Shown: piece by piece, positions 1-9,436 of the stretch
Numbering within the stretch: position 1 is the stretch's first letter
Layout of the letters: each line of letters starts with the position of its first letter
Assembly: GCA_963760405.1 (NCBI GenBank)
Contig: CAVXCV010000002.1
Location: 682,001-746,000 of the forward strand
Direction of reading: 5' to 3'
Origin: RYN-230 sp963760405
Lineage (GTDB): Bacteria; Actinomycetota; Actinomycetes; Streptosporangiales; Streptosporangiaceae
Length of the DNA stretch: 64,000 nucleotides
Notes under the pieces: generated by a model
What the model saw: only the letters and a program-made list of their open reading frames with translations
Database searches by the model: none
What the model was told of the DNA's origin: nothing
Position numbers and translations under genes: made by a program

Positions 1-334
1 CTGGCCATCGCGGCGGCGGCCTCTTCGTCCCGAACAGAGCATACGGCAAAAGCATCCGCTGACTTACGATGTCGGCGCAGGTCAGCCACATAGGTACGGC
101 TCTGACTAGCGCGTCTGAGCGCTCCTACGCTCCCATCCTGCTCTCCAAGAGGGGACGCAGCCGGGACGCTTCAGAACTTGGATCGGACGTCGGCTCTGAA
201 CTTTCATGCGTCCACCCTGGTGCGCCCCCCTGCGCACGCTGCTCACTCTATGGCTGCTCGGCCATGCCGCTAGGCGGCAGCGGTCTTGCGGGTGGGAAGC
301 CGGTGCCTGACCGGGCTGATGGCATCGGGCCGGG
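1..334. other. no gene seen at left edge
   Basis: This stretch lies downstream of the minus-strand lipoprotein gene that ends at 335. Reading frames are open on both strands, but none has a recognisable protein, a good ribosome binding site or a family resemblance. I see no RNA gene or clear terminator here. Confidence 0.5.
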
Positions 335-1488
335 TCAGCCTGATGACCCGAACTGGATGGGGACGTTGATGGCCTGCGTGCTGGCCCATGTGCGGGCGCC
401 CGGCGCGGCCTGCCAGATGGTGAGTTTGGTTCCGCGGGCGGCCAGGGCGTTCCATCCGCCTGCTGTGCCCGGCGCCAGCGTGGCTGTGCCTGGGGGCAGC
501 GCGGGCAGCGGCTGCCACCTGGCCGCGGTGGCGGTGATGGTCTGTGCGTGGCTGCTGTTCAAGACGATCGCCATGGTGCCGTCTGGCCCGGGCGATGCTG
601 ATGTCAGCGTGGCGCCGGTCAGCCGCAGCGCGGGTGACAGGGTCCAGTGCGCGCCATCGTCGCGGGACCAGGCGGCCATCAGGCGTGCTGCTGGCCCGGT
701 TCCGGCTGCCAGCAGCGCCGTGGTGATGCTGGTGGTGGTGGTGAGGCGGAGCACGGTGATGGCCTGGTGCGCGTAGGCGGCGGGCAGCGGCGGCCCGGCG
801 GGGTGCCATTTCCCGCTGGCGTAGGCGAAGATCCCGGCGGTCCCGGGGCGGGCGCAGCTGGCTGCCAGCAGGGGTTCCCCGGAGGAGGTGAACGCAGCCG
901 CGGTGAGGCTGCTCAGCCCGCATCGGGTGCCTGCGGCGGTCGTGGCGAGTTCCTGGTGGGTGGCCAGCCGGGTCCAGGACACCGCGCCGGGGCCCGACAG
1001 TTCGGTGGTGCCGTCGGTGAGCAGCGCGAGCAGGCGCCCGCTGCCCGGGCGGCGGCTAGGGCGTCAGGGACATCGGCCAGGCCGGCATCGAGCAGGCCGG
1101 GTGACCAGGTGGTGCCGTCGTCATGGGTGGTGGCAAGGGGGGAGTAGGACAGGTCCTGGCTGGGCCGGAACCCGGCGAGTACCGCCCCGGAGGCCAGGCC
1201 GGCCAGGATCAGGCCGCCGTTGCTGGCCACTCCCGGCGGGGTCGCCAGCCGCCACTTGCCGGTCGTGGTTGGGCGGACGAACAGCTGCCAGAAGTTGTTG
1301 TGGCTGGCCGCTGACCCGCCCATCACCGCGGCTGCCCATGTCCCATCGGCGGTGACCAGTGAGGTGGCCAGGGACGGCGGCGTGGTCGTGCTGGGCGGGG
1401 TGGCGGCCTGGCGGGCTGTGCTGCCGCAGCCCGCGGTCACGACGGTCCCCGCCAGCAGCAGGGAGGCCAGGGCGGCGCGGCGGCTCAT
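335..1488 (-). CDS. propeller-like lipoprotein, frameshifted
   Basis: The protein starts with a lipoprotein signal peptide (MSRRAALASLLLAGTVVTAGC), so Cys at about residue 21 would be lipidated outside the membrane. The rest has repeated W-rich, Ser/Thr/Gly-rich blades with 'DDG..W' motifs, as in BNR/sialidase-like or YCF48-type beta-propellers; no catalytic residues can be named. The ATG overlaps the stop of the upstream SCO1-fusion gene (ATGA), so the two are probably translationally coupled. The frame breaks near 1045: the N-terminal frame runs to a stop at 913, while the matching C-terminal half continues in another frame to 335. One missing base in the GGGCGCC context would restore a single protein of about 384 residues. 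This may be a sequencing error or a true mutation. The copper-gene neighbourhood suggests a role in copper or oxidase maturation, but that is inference. Confidence 0.6.
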
Positions 1489-3329
1489 GACGACCTCAGC
1501 GCGTGCCGGGCGGCACCGGCGAGCAGAACCGCGAACGAGGATTTGGTGGCTGTGGTCCCGGGCCCGGGATCGGTACTGAGTTCCTCGCGGACCCGCCCGG
1601 CCTGGTCGATGACGTAGGCGATATCGGGGTGGCCGATCATGGATCCTGCGGGCAGGATCTGTGCGGCGATTCCGTAGTCCTTCCACACCTGCTGGAGCTG
1701 GGACAGGCTGCCGGTGAGGTAGAGCCAGTCCGGTACCTGGGTCAGGTGTTCCTGCCGGTCGAACGCCTGCGTGTAGGCGACGTCGTGGTAGATAGGGTTG
1801 GCGACGACCGCGACCAGCTCGACGTGGCGTGCGGCGGCGCCGAGGAGCTGGCCTGCGTCGCGGAATTCCTGGGCGATCAGCGGGCAGTCGGTGGTGCACA
1901 CCGGGTCCAGGAAGGTCAGCAGCACCACCTTGCCGCGCAGGCTGGCCAGGCTCACCGCCCGGCCGTGCTGGTCGGTGAGCTGGAAGGCCTTGGCGGGGAA
2001 GTTCAGCGGCGCGGACGACCCGGCGATGGCCTCGGCCAGGATCGGGTCGGCGTTCGGGCTGGCCTGGGCGGCGGCCATCGGGGCGGCACCGAGGATGATC
2101 AGCCCGAGCGCACCAGCGGCGGCGACCGTGCGGATGCCCGCTGTGGCCACCGCCTGGCGCACGGACTCTGGCCGGGCCCGGTCCCGCCAGCCCGCCGCCT
2201 GCCGCGCCGGGCTGGCCGCTTCCGGCGCCGCCGCAGGCCCGGGCGTCAGGGCGAGATAGCCGCTGATGGCCAGGAGGGCGAACGGGATCATGCTGTTCGG
2301 GTCGGTGCCCAGGCCACCGAAGAACCCGAAGTCCTCGATCAGTACCCAGTCGGCCAGGCACAGCACGGCGAAGGCGATGACCGCCGGGCGGATCAGCCGC
2401 CGCCGTCCGCTCAGGAACGCGGCGGCGATCACCGCGAGCGCCACCACGACGAACAGGTTGACGGCGAATCCGTGCGCCTCATCGAAGACGGTGAAGGCAT
2501 TGACCCAGGCGGACACGAAGCCGGGCTGGGATGTCTGCGACATTGTGCTGGTCATGCCGGCCAGGGTGCCCGGCTGCCCGTGGGTGCCGCCCTGCCAGAA
2601 CCCGCGCCCAGGCCAGGCCTGCAGGACCGCCATCCCGGCCAGGAACAGGCCCAGGCCGGCGAGGACCGCCCGGCCGAGCCGGGGGCTGCGCCACGCACGC
2701 TCGGGCAGCGCGATCAGCCCGCCCGCCACCGCGTAGATCAGCACCGCGCCGGGAGCGCCGAACAGCCAGGTCAGGCCGGGGGCGAAGATCCCGCCGAACG
2801 ACTCACCGAACACCCATACCACCAGCCCCCACCCGGCGCTGGCCAGCCCGGCGAGCCGGGACAGCCGGCCGCCGGAGGATACGAGCAACCACAGGCCGAT
2901 CCCGGCCTGGATCCACACCGCGGACGCCCCGGCCTGCATCGGGTGATACGACCAGGTGGTCCCGGCCCAGTTCACTACCTGCTGCACCCAGTGCGGTGAA
3001 CTCGCCGCGGTGGGCTCGATGACCTGCGACGGCAGGCCGATCGCCATCTTCGGCTGGGCTTGCAGGATCCCGTCGAAGACCCACAGCAGGCCGAACCCGA
3101 TCCGCAGCAGCTGCCGCCAGGACGGCTCGGGCAGCGCGGCCGCGTCACCGGTCGCTGCCGGGCCGCCAGCCGGGGCTGCTGCGGGCAGCCACGCCCGGAC
3201 GGTGATCCAGGCGAACCCGAGCAGGAAGAAGATCAGCAGCGCGATGATCCCCTGGTGCAGCAGCGCGGACATGAACGCCGCGACCACGGTGGGGTCGTTG
3301 ACGTTGATCCCCGAGTTCATCCCAGACAT
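1485..3329 (-). CDS. polytopic membrane protein fused to SCO1 copper chaperone domain
   Basis: This 614-residue protein has two parts. Residues 1 to about 390 contain roughly nine to ten hydrophobic segments and a DoxX-like stretch (LLRIGFGLLWVFDGIL). After a further hydrophobic segment near 415, residues of about 440-614 form a SCO1/SenC thioredoxin-like domain. The copper ligands of SCO proteins are present: CTTDC at 478-482 and a distal His at about 567 (GHPDIAYVID). SCO1 proteins deliver Cu to the CuA site of cytochrome c oxidase or act as thiol reductases; the domain should face outside. The start codon overlaps the copA stop (TGATG) and the stop overlaps the next gene (ATGA), giving a tightly coupled trio. 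The fusion is unusual, because SCO1 normally has a single anchor. The function of the membrane half is unknown. Confidence 0.75.
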   Translation of the reverse strand: MSGMNSGINVNDPTVVAAFMSALLHQGIIALLIFFLLGFAWITVRAWLPAAAPAGGPAATGDAAALPEPSWRQLLRIGFGLLWVFDGILQAQPKMAIGLPSQVIEPTAASSPHWVQQVVNWAGTTWSYHPMQAGASAVWIQAGIGLWLLVSSGGRLSRLAGLASAGWGLVVWVFGESFGGIFAPGLTWLFGAPGAVLIYAVAGGLIALPERAWRSPRLGRAVLAGLGLFLAGMAVLQAWPGRGFWQGGTHGQPGTLAGMTSTMSQTSQPGFVSAWVNAFTVFDEAHGFAVNLFVVVALAVIAAAFLSGRRRLIRPAVIAFAVLCLADWVLIEDFGFFGGLGTDPNSMIPFALLAISGYLALTPGPAAAPEAASPARQAAGWRDRARPESVRQAVATAGIRTVAAAGALGLIILGAAPMAAAQASPNADPILAEAIAGSSAPLNFPAKAFQLTDQHGRAVSLASLRGKVVLLTFLDPVCTTDCPLIAQEFRDAGQLLGAAARHVELVAVVANPIYHDVAYTQAFDRQEHLTQVPDWLYLTGSLSQLQQVWKDYGIAAQILPAGSMIGHPDIAYVIDQAGRVREELSTDPGPGTTATKSSFAVLLAGAARHALRSS

Positions 3330-5752
3330 CAGGCCACCTGCTCCTGCGAGTGCGATCCGGCTGGCTCGGCTGATCCGGCTGGCCCGGGGCCGTCTGCGGG
3401 AACGCCGGACGGTCCCGGCCCGGCGTGCCCCTGGCGGGGACGGCGCGGCCGTGGCCAGTCCCGGCGGCCCGCCGGGGCGCCGAAGTGGCGCAGCCGCACG
3501 CTGTTGCCCACCACGAACGCTGAGGATGCCGCCATCGCCGCCCCGGCGATCAGCGGGTTGAGGAACCCGGCGGCGGCCAGCGGGATGGCCGCGATGTTGT
3601 ACCCGAACGCCCAGGCCAGGTTGCCCCGGATCACCGCCAGGGTGGCGCGGGCCAGGGCGATCGCGTCCGGCACGGCGCTGAGATCATCGCGCAGCACGAT
3701 CAGGTCCGCGGCGCTGATCGCCACGTCGGTACCCGTGCCCAGGGCCAGCCCCAGGTCAGCCGCGGCCAGGGCAGGCCCGTCGTTCATCCCGTCCCCGACC
3801 ATGGCCACCCGCCGGCCGTGAGCCTGCAGGTCCCGGATGACGGCGACCTTATGATCGGGCAGCGCCCCGGCGATCACCTCATCGATGCCTGCCTGGGCGG
3901 CGACCGCCTGCGCGGTGGCCTGGCTGTCACCGGTGAGCAGCACCGTGCGCAGGCCCAGCCGCCGCAGCTGCGCGACCGCCACGGCGGCCGATGGCTTGAC
4001 CGTGTCGGCGACCGCGACCGCGCCGCGTACCTGCCCATCCCACCCCGCCAGCACCACGGTGGCGCCGGACCGCTCCCACTCGCGGCACGCGCTGGCCAGC
4101 TCCGCCGGGATGGGCATCCCCAGATGCGCGAACAGGTCCTCGCGGCCGATGATCACCTCGTGGCCGGCCACGGACCCGCGTGCGCCCAGGCCGGGCATGG
4201 CCAGGAACCTGGCCGCCTGCGGCAGCGCCCCCAGTTCCTCGTGCGCCGTAGCGCTGATGGCCGCGGCCACGGGATGCTCTGATGCTTGCTCCACCGCTCC
4301 GGCGTGCCGGAGCACGTCCTCGCGGCTGGTGCCGACTGCCGGCTGGACGGCGGTCACCGCCATCACTCCGGTGGTGACCGTCCCGGTCTTGTCCAGCACC
4401 ATGACATCCACCGCCCGGGAGGACTCCAGGGCCTCGTATCGCGTGATGAAGATCCCCAGCTGCGCGCCCCGCCCGCACGCCACCATCAGCGCCGCCGGGG
4501 TCGCCAGGCCCAGCGCGCACGGGCACGCGATGATCAAGACCGCCAGCGCCGCGCTGAACGCCTGCTCAGCCGGGCTGCCCGCCAGCAGCCACCCGGCCAG
4601 CGTCAGGCCTGAGGCGGCGAGCACCGCGGGAACGAACACGCCGCAGATCCGGTCAGCGAGCCGCTGGATAGCCGCTTTCTGCGACTGGGCCTGCTCGACC
4701 AGGGTGACCAGATGCGCCAGCTGCGTGTCGGAGCCTACTTTGACCGCGCGCACCACCAGCCGCCCGGCCAGCACTACCGTGCCCGCGGCCACCAGGTCAC
4801 CCTCACCGGCGTCGGCCGGGACGGATTCCCCGGTCATCATGGCGCGGTCCACCGCGGACTGCCCGAATTCGACCTCCCCGTCCGCGGCGATCCGCTCCCC
4901 CGGGCGCACCACGAACCGCTGTCCCGCGCGCAGCTCCGCGACCGGGATCCGGCGCTCGGTCCCATCACCGTCCAGGACGCACGCGTCGCTCGCACCTGCC
5001 GCGGCCAGTTCCCGCATCGCATCCCCGGCATCGCGCCGGGCCCGGGCCTCAAACCACCGGCCCGCCAGCAGGAACGTTGTCACCGACGCGGCGACCTCCA
5101 GGTAGATACCGCCGCCGGAGGCATGCAGCAGCAGATACGGCAGCCTCATCCCCGCCTGGCCGCGGTCCAGGACGAACATCGCGTACACCGACCAGCCGCA
5201 CGCCGCGGTGATGCCCAGCGACACCAGCGTGTCCATCGACACTGAGCCGTGCCGGGCACCCCGCAGCGCCGCGGCATGGAACGGCCACGCTGACCACACC
5301 ACCACCGGCGCCGCAGCCCCGATCAGGACCCACTGCCAGCCGGGGAACCGGGCCCACGGGAACAGCGACAGCAGCACAGAAAGGTCGCTGAGCGGGATGA
5401 AGAACACCAGAGCCACGATCAGCCGGTTCCGCAGATACGCGACACGAGCCGCATCCGCCCCGCCCGCCTCAGCCAGGTCATCGCCGGCTGCCTGGCCCGC
5501 GCCGCGACCGGGCACCTCGGCGCTGTAACCCGCCTGCTGCACCGCCTCGATGAGACGCTGCACGGGAACCGGCGCGGGAGCGGTGACAATGGCGCGCCCG
5601 GTCGCGAAATTCACCGTCGCTGAGACGCCGTCAATGGCGTTGAGGTTCCTCTCGACCCGGGCCGCGCACGCCGCGCAGGTCATCCCGGTGACCGGGAACC
5701 CGACCTCTCCGGACACCGAGGATGCCGCACCAGTGACTGCCGCAGATGACAC
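3329..5752 (-). CDS. copA: Cu(I)-transporting P-type ATPase, CopA family
   Basis: A P1B-type ATPase of 807 residues that exports Cu(I) from the cytoplasm using ATP. An N-terminal heavy-metal-associated domain has GMTCAAC (Cys26, Cys29). The membrane metal site is CPC at 410-412, the phosphorylated Asp is in DKTGT at about 454, TGES marks the actuator domain, an SEHP motif lies in the nucleotide domain and GDGMNDGPAL in the hinge. The last helices carry a YN...P motif and MAASS, the signature of Cu(I)-specific P1B-1 pumps. The GTG start is preceded by GGGAAGGCAGG. The gene leads a coupled operon with the SCO1 fusion and the lipoprotein. Dyad-symmetric ACCCC/GGGGT sequences upstream (about 5984-6012) could be its copper-responsive operator, though no CsoR or CueR gene lies in the window. 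Confidence 0.93.
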   Translation of the reverse strand: MSSAAVTGAASSVSGEVGFPVTGMTCAACAARVERNLNAIDGVSATVNFATGRAIVTAPAPVPVQRLIEAVQQAGYSAEVPGRGAGQAAGDDLAEAGGADAARVAYLRNRLIVALVFFIPLSDLSVLLSLFPWARFPGWQWVLIGAAAPVVVWSAWPFHAAALRGARHGSVSMDTLVSLGITAACGWSVYAMFVLDRGQAGMRLPYLLLHASGGGIYLEVAASVTTFLLAGRWFEARARRDAGDAMRELAAAGASDACVLDGDGTERRIPVAELRAGQRFVVRPGERIAADGEVEFGQSAVDRAMMTGESVPADAGEGDLVAAGTVVLAGRLVVRAVKVGSDTQLAHLVTLVEQAQSQKAAIQRLADRICGVFVPAVLAASGLTLAGWLLAGSPAEQAFSAALAVLIIACPCALGLATPAALMVACGRGAQLGIFITRYEALESSRAVDVMVLDKTGTVTTGVMAVTAVQPAVGTSREDVLRHAGAVEQASEHPVAAAISATAHEELGALPQAARFLAMPGLGARGSVAGHEVIIGREDLFAHLGMPIPAELASACREWERSGATVVLAGWDGQVRGAVAVADTVKPSAAVAVAQLRRLGLRTVLLTGDSQATAQAVAAQAGIDEVIAGALPDHKVAVIRDLQAHGRRVAMVGDGMNDGPALAAADLGLALGTGTDVAISAADLIVLRDDLSAVPDAIALARATLAVIRGNLAWAFGYNIAAIPLAAAGFLNPLIAGAAMAASSAFVVGNSVRLRHFGAPAGRRDWPRPRRPRQGHAGPGPSGVPADGPGPAGSAEPAGSHSQEQVA

Positions 5753-5952
5753 CTAGCGCCTGCCTTCCCGCCAGAATCCGGCCAGCCATCCGCAGGCCAC
5801 CGCCGGCCCCGCACCGGGGACGCACGGTAGGCGGACCTGCTGCTGACAGCGGCAAAGCAACGCGTGGTGCCGCCGTACCCGGGAATCTACACAGCGCTGA
5901 AAGTCATCCGCAACACAATGCGGCCCGGCGGATGACCATTATTCTGGCCTGC

Positions 5953-6012
5953 TATACCCCGGCCCGGTTCCCCGCATACCGTCCCGGGGTTTACGTAATA
6001 CCCCGGAGGGGT
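5953..6012. promoter_or_regulatory. candidate copper-responsive operator between copA and DUF5134 gene
   Basis: In the 440-bp divergent region, arms CCGGGGT (5984-5990) and ACCCCGG (6000-6006) flank a TTACGTAA core. A second overlapping dyad is ACCCC (6000-6004)-GGA-GGGGT (6008-6012). TATACCCC occurs at 5953-5960. CsoR-type copper sensors bind TACCCC...GGGGTA palindromes, so the resemblance is notable. Assignment as a copper operator is inference. The rest of 5753-6194 shows no gene. Confidence 0.4.
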
Positions 6013-6194
6013 TTCCTGAATGCCATAGACGCGATCCCGGCAATACTCTCGCTTGCGCGTCCCTTCGGTGGCCCATTACCCTCGAGGAGTCATGCGCCGA
6101 CATGAAACTCCGGCTCCGCCCCGCGGCTTCTGGGAACATTTCCCCGGGGCCGCCACCGCGCGCCCCGGGTACACGCTGCCAGGGGGATGCTGAC

Positions 6195-6923
6195 GTGGCC
6201 GGGCCTTCCTGGCTCGCGGGAGCCTTCGCGGCCGTCATGATCCTCACCGCCGCCTACTCCGCCAGCCGCCTGGCTATGTCCCGGCTGCGGGGGCTGGCAG
6301 CGGAGTCCGACGCCGACGGGCTGCATGCCGTCATGGGCGCCGCGATGGCAGGCATGCTCGTGCCACGGCTGAACCTGCTACCCGGCAGGGTATGGGCGGT
6401 GGTGTTCGCGTTTGCGGCGGCGTGGTTCGCCGGGCGCGCCATCCGCGGCCGGGCCGCGCGCACGCCCAGCTGGCAGTGCCGCTTCCCGGTCCCGCACCTG
6501 ATCGAATGCGCCGCCATGCTCTACATGCTCCTGCCCGCCCGCGGCGCGCAGCATGGGACGGGAATGGCGATGCCCGGCATGGGCGCATCCCCCGGCCTGC
6601 CGGCAAGCTTCCCGGCCCTCGCCGTCGTCCTGGCCATGTTCATGATCGGCTACGTCATGTGGACCACCGACCAGCTGGCCTCCCTGGCCCGGGCCAAAAC
6701 CACCGCGCCAGCCCCGGCCACCACCCCGCAACGCCTGACACTGGTCACCGTCCCAGCGGCCGGCCGCCCCGCAGACGCGGCTGGCACCGAGGGCACGCCA
6801 GGCGCAGCGGGGACCCGGCCCCAGCACCCCGCCGGCACGCCGGTTCTCGCCCCCCGGCTCGCGATGTTCGGCAAGCTCGCCATGGGCATCACCATGGGCT
6901 ACATGCTCATCCTCATGCTCTAG
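6195..6923 (+). CDS. DUF5134 family membrane protein, Met-rich loop
   Basis: Five to six hydrophobic helices with the layout of the actinobacterial DUF5134 family (start AGPSWLAGAFAAVMILTAAY, end MFGKLAMGITMGYMLILML). I chose the GTG at 6195 because AGGGGG lies eight bases upstream and the preceding 31 codons look non-coding; the protein is then 242 residues. An external loop reads HGTGMAMPGMG, a Met/His-rich stretch of the kind that binds Cu(I). It is divergent from copA and next to thiol-redox and SCO1 genes. DUF5134 has no established function. A role in copper binding or transport is suggested only by context and by the Met-rich loop. Confidence 0.7.
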   Translation: MAGPSWLAGAFAAVMILTAAYSASRLAMSRLRGLAAESDADGLHAVMGAAMAGMLVPRLNLLPGRVWAVVFAFAAAWFAGRAIRGRAARTPSWQCRFPVPHLIECAAMLYMLLPARGAQHGTGMAMPGMGASPGLPASFPALAVVLAMFMIGYVMWTTDQLASLARAKTTAPAPATTPQRLTLVTVPAAGRPADAAGTEGTPGAAGTRPQHPAGTPVLAPRLAMFGKLAMGITMGYMLILML

Positions 6924-6945
6924 CCCCGCTCAGCGGCGGACCCGG

Positions 6946-7833
6946 CTAGCTGCCGGGCGCCATGCCGTGCAGGACCTGATTGATGGCCGTGATGATCACC
7001 TGCGCTGAGCCATCGATCGCCTTGGCCACCGGGCTGGCGGGATTCCCGAGCCGGGCGGCGATCTGGGCGGAGGACAGGCCAGCCAGCACCTGCGGGCTGT
7101 ACTGCGCACCCGCCAGGATGTCGTGGTTGGCGATGTCGAGGAACGGGACGGCCCCGGACTGGTCAGCGCTGTTCACATAGGGCGGCACGTCGTAGGTGCC
7201 GACCAGCTGGGTGTCCAGCGGGGTCTGCGGCTGGAGGGGATGGCCGAGGTTGTCGGTCAATTCGGTGGTGCGCAGGGTGAGGTCCCGGCTGCTGTAGCGC
7301 GCGGCGCGGAAGGAGAACGTGGCCGTGCCCGGGTAGACGTCGGTGGCCGAGGACGTGGTGGAGCCGAGATGGCTCCAGTGGCCGAAATGGGCCAGCGCGA
7401 CGACCAGCGGCCAGCGCTCGGCCGCGCAGAACGGGCAGGACTCTTCGCTGACGAACACAATGGCTGGCTTGCCGCCGATGGTCAGCGGCGGGGCAGCCGG
7501 CTGGATGGCATGCAGCGAGGTGACCGCGCGGCCCGGGCTTATCCCGGCCAGCACCGCAGCAGGAACGGTAGTGACCTGGCTGACCACACTGGAGCGCGCG
7601 GGTGATTCGCTGGCGACCGCCCCGGCGGAGGTCAGCTTGATCACGACCAGCGCCACGATGATGCCCAGGACGGCGGTGACCGACGCGATCGCCAGGAAGA
7701 ACCGCCGCCTCGCCTCAGCGCGTTTGGCCGCGGCCCGCTCAGCCGCGATCCGCTCCCGGGCCCGCAGCGAGGCCGGCCGGGCGCGCCTGCTGGGTCGCCT
7801 GCCCTCCGCATGACCGTGACGGGTCTTTGCCAC
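6946..7833 (-). CDS. DUF929 family thioredoxin-like membrane protein (copy 1)
   Basis: The 295-residue protein has a very basic Ala/Arg-rich N-terminal cytoplasmic segment, one membrane helix at about residues 52-74, then an extracytoplasmic domain. That domain contains SCPFCAAERWP, a CxxC redox motif in the thioredoxin-fold context of DUF929, followed by a conserved pattern of aromatic residues (VPFLDI). The GTG start at 7833 has GGAGGG nine bases upstream. It is a diverged paralogue of the next gene (7956-8840), with which it lies in tandem on the same strand. Likely a membrane-anchored thiol-disulfide or metal-handling protein; the family is uncharacterised. It ends 22 bases from the convergent DUF5134 gene. 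Confidence 0.75.
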   Translation of the reverse strand: MAKTRHGHAEGRRPSRRARPASLRARERIAAERAAAKRAEARRRFFLAIASVTAVLGIIVALVVIKLTSAGAVASESPARSSVVSQVTTVPAAVLAGISPGRAVTSLHAIQPAAPPLTIGGKPAIVFVSEESCPFCAAERWPLVVALAHFGHWSHLGSTTSSATDVYPGTATFSFRAARYSSRDLTLRTTELTDNLGHPLQPQTPLDTQLVGTYDVPPYVNSADQSGAVPFLDIANHDILAGAQYSPQVLAGLSSAQIAARLGNPASPVAKAIDGSAQVIITAINQVLHGMAPGS

Positions 7834-7955
7834 CTGCCGTCCCTCCGCCGGTTGCGCAACACTGGGCCCGGCCGCCATGCCGTGGCCCTGCCTACTACAA
7901 CGGATAGGAAGAATGAGGTGTTCATCCCCGCGTCGCGTGGCAGCGGGTGCGCGGG

Positions 7956-8840
7956 TCAGAGTTTGGTTTCGAGCGCGGTGATCGCTGGCGATGAGCACAC
8001 GCCTGCCGGCTGGCCGCCCGTTGTCTTGCAGATGGCCGCGGTGATGTAGTTCGCGGCACCGAGCGCGCCCTGGGCGATGGGGCTTGACGGGTCGTGCAGG
8101 GCCGAGGCGATCTGGGCCCAGGTCTTGCCCTGCAGCACCTGCGGGTCGTAGATCGGCCCGGTGATGTCGTACTTGCCGCCGAAGTCGATGAACGGGTAGG
8201 AGTTCGGGTCGTATCTGTCCCACAGCGCCTGCTGCTGCGCCGTGGTGGCCTGCAGCGGGGCACGGTTGACCGTCTGGTTCTCGACCGGGGTGAACACCAG
8301 GTACCGGCTGGTGTAGCGGGACTGGTAGAAGGTCAGGGTCGCGGTATCCGGGAAGACGTCGGTGGGCGAGGAGCGGATGCCGCGCAACGGCGTGATAAAC
8401 GCGCCGAACCTGTTCAGCGCCACCGCCATCGACCACCGCATCGCCGCGCAGTACGGGCACCATTCGGCGCCAATGTAGAGCATCTCCGGCTTGCCGTCCT
8501 GAGTGAGCGGCGGACCGCTGACCGACTTCACCGGCACTGGGTTATAGGAAGTGACCGAGCCGCCGCCGACCGCGTCCAGCGTGGCGGCCGGGACATTCTT
8601 GATGTCATTCAGCACACTCGCTGGGAGCGCCGTCCCCCGCGGGGATCCGGGCCGCGCACTGGACTGGCCGCCGCTGTTCGACCTGATCACAATGAACGCG
8701 ACGACGACAGCGGCCACGACCAGGACGCTGCCAGCCGCGATCAGCACCCTCCGGCGGGTCTCAGCGCGCCGCGCGGCGGCACGCTGCGCAGCGATCCGCT
8801 GCCGGGCATTCTGCTGCCTCGCCCGCGCCGCCTTGCCCAT
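7956..8840 (-). CDS. DUF929 family thioredoxin-like membrane protein (copy 2)
   Basis: This 294-residue paralogue of the downstream gene has the same architecture: basic cytoplasmic N-terminus (GKAARARQQNARQRIAAQR), one membrane helix near residues 33-52, and an extracytoplasmic domain with WCPYCAAMRW as the CxxC site and YPFIDFGGKYDI further on. I chose ATG 8840 rather than an upstream alternative because GGGGAGATGGGACGG precedes it and family members begin with similar basic residues. The CPYC site matches oxidoreductase-type dithiols. Two DUF929 copies beside SCO1 and CopA suggest a periplasm-side thiol/copper pathway. Palindromes at 8881-8906 and 8924-8939 upstream may regulate this pair. 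Confidence 0.75.
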   Translation of the reverse strand: MGKAARARQQNARQRIAAQRAAARRAETRRRVLIAAGSVLVVAAVVVAFIVIRSNSGGQSSARPGSPRGTALPASVLNDIKNVPAATLDAVGGGSVTSYNPVPVKSVSGPPLTQDGKPEMLYIGAEWCPYCAAMRWSMAVALNRFGAFITPLRGIRSSPTDVFPDTATLTFYQSRYTSRYLVFTPVENQTVNRAPLQATTAQQQALWDRYDPNSYPFIDFGGKYDITGPIYDPQVLQGKTWAQIASALHDPSSPIAQGALGAANYITAAICKTTGGQPAGVCSSPAITALETKL

Positions 8841-8880
8841 CCGGCCGTCCCATCTCCCCAGTGGACGCGGCCATGCTACC

Positions 8881-8939
8881 CGCGTGTTACGCGCTATTAA
8901 CACGCGGCCTCACCTATTTTAAATACGGTCGAGACCGTA
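8881..8939. promoter_or_regulatory. two palindromes upstream of the DUF929 pair
   Basis: CGCGTGTTA (8881-8889) is inverted at 8898-8906 as TAACACGCG with an 8-base spacer. TACGGTCGAGACCGTA (8924-8939) is a 7-bp-arm dyad with a 2-base centre. Both lie 40-100 bp upstream of the DUF929 start in a short AT-richer patch. They have the size and symmetry of operators for a dimeric helix-turn-helix regulator. The regulator is not identified. Confidence 0.4.
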
Positions 8940-9436
8940 AGCTTCTGCTCGGCTGCGACAGCTACGTGATCATGGCGTCTGTCAGGGTCTGCCCGTGACA
9001 GCCCTCAAACCTGGACAGCGGCTGTTACGGACAGCGAACATACGGCTGGTGCGACAGCCAGATGGTCGCGCCTGCCGACTCTGTGGTTGGCCGGCCGAAC
9101 TGATCAGTGGTGGCGCCAGCGGCCAGAACCACCAGTTTCTGGGCCTTCTCGGCGCCGCCCGGTTATCGGGGCTCTCAGCTTGGCCCCGCATGCTGGCCGT
9201 GGCGGCTTGTGTCTCGTGGTGGGGCGCGCACCTGCAACGCTGACCCGGCTGGCGACGTCAGGCCCTCCACCAGAGGCCAGAGTGCTGTACGGTCGCCGCT
9301 GCAGGCATGGCATGGCGGTGGGCCAGCCGCCAGCAGGCGGGCCAAGCCGGTCGTGCACCGTGCACCAAGCCAGCCGGCGTCTCACTGATTGCCGTCACGC
9401 GCGGACTCGCGTTGCACGACCCCGCGGCAGCCGTCC
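8940..9436. other. intergenic, no gene seen
   Basis: About 500 bp between the divergent DUF929 promoter region and the end of the SCO1 gene. Reading frames exist on both strands, but none has family resemblance or a convincing ribosome binding site. Confidence 0.5.

Noticed and set aside
1503..2999. Long plus-strand open frame opposite the SCO1 fusion gene
   Set aside because: Arg/Gly/Pro-rich antisense frame typical of high-GC DNA; no family resemblance, while the minus strand has a clear membrane/SCO1 protein.
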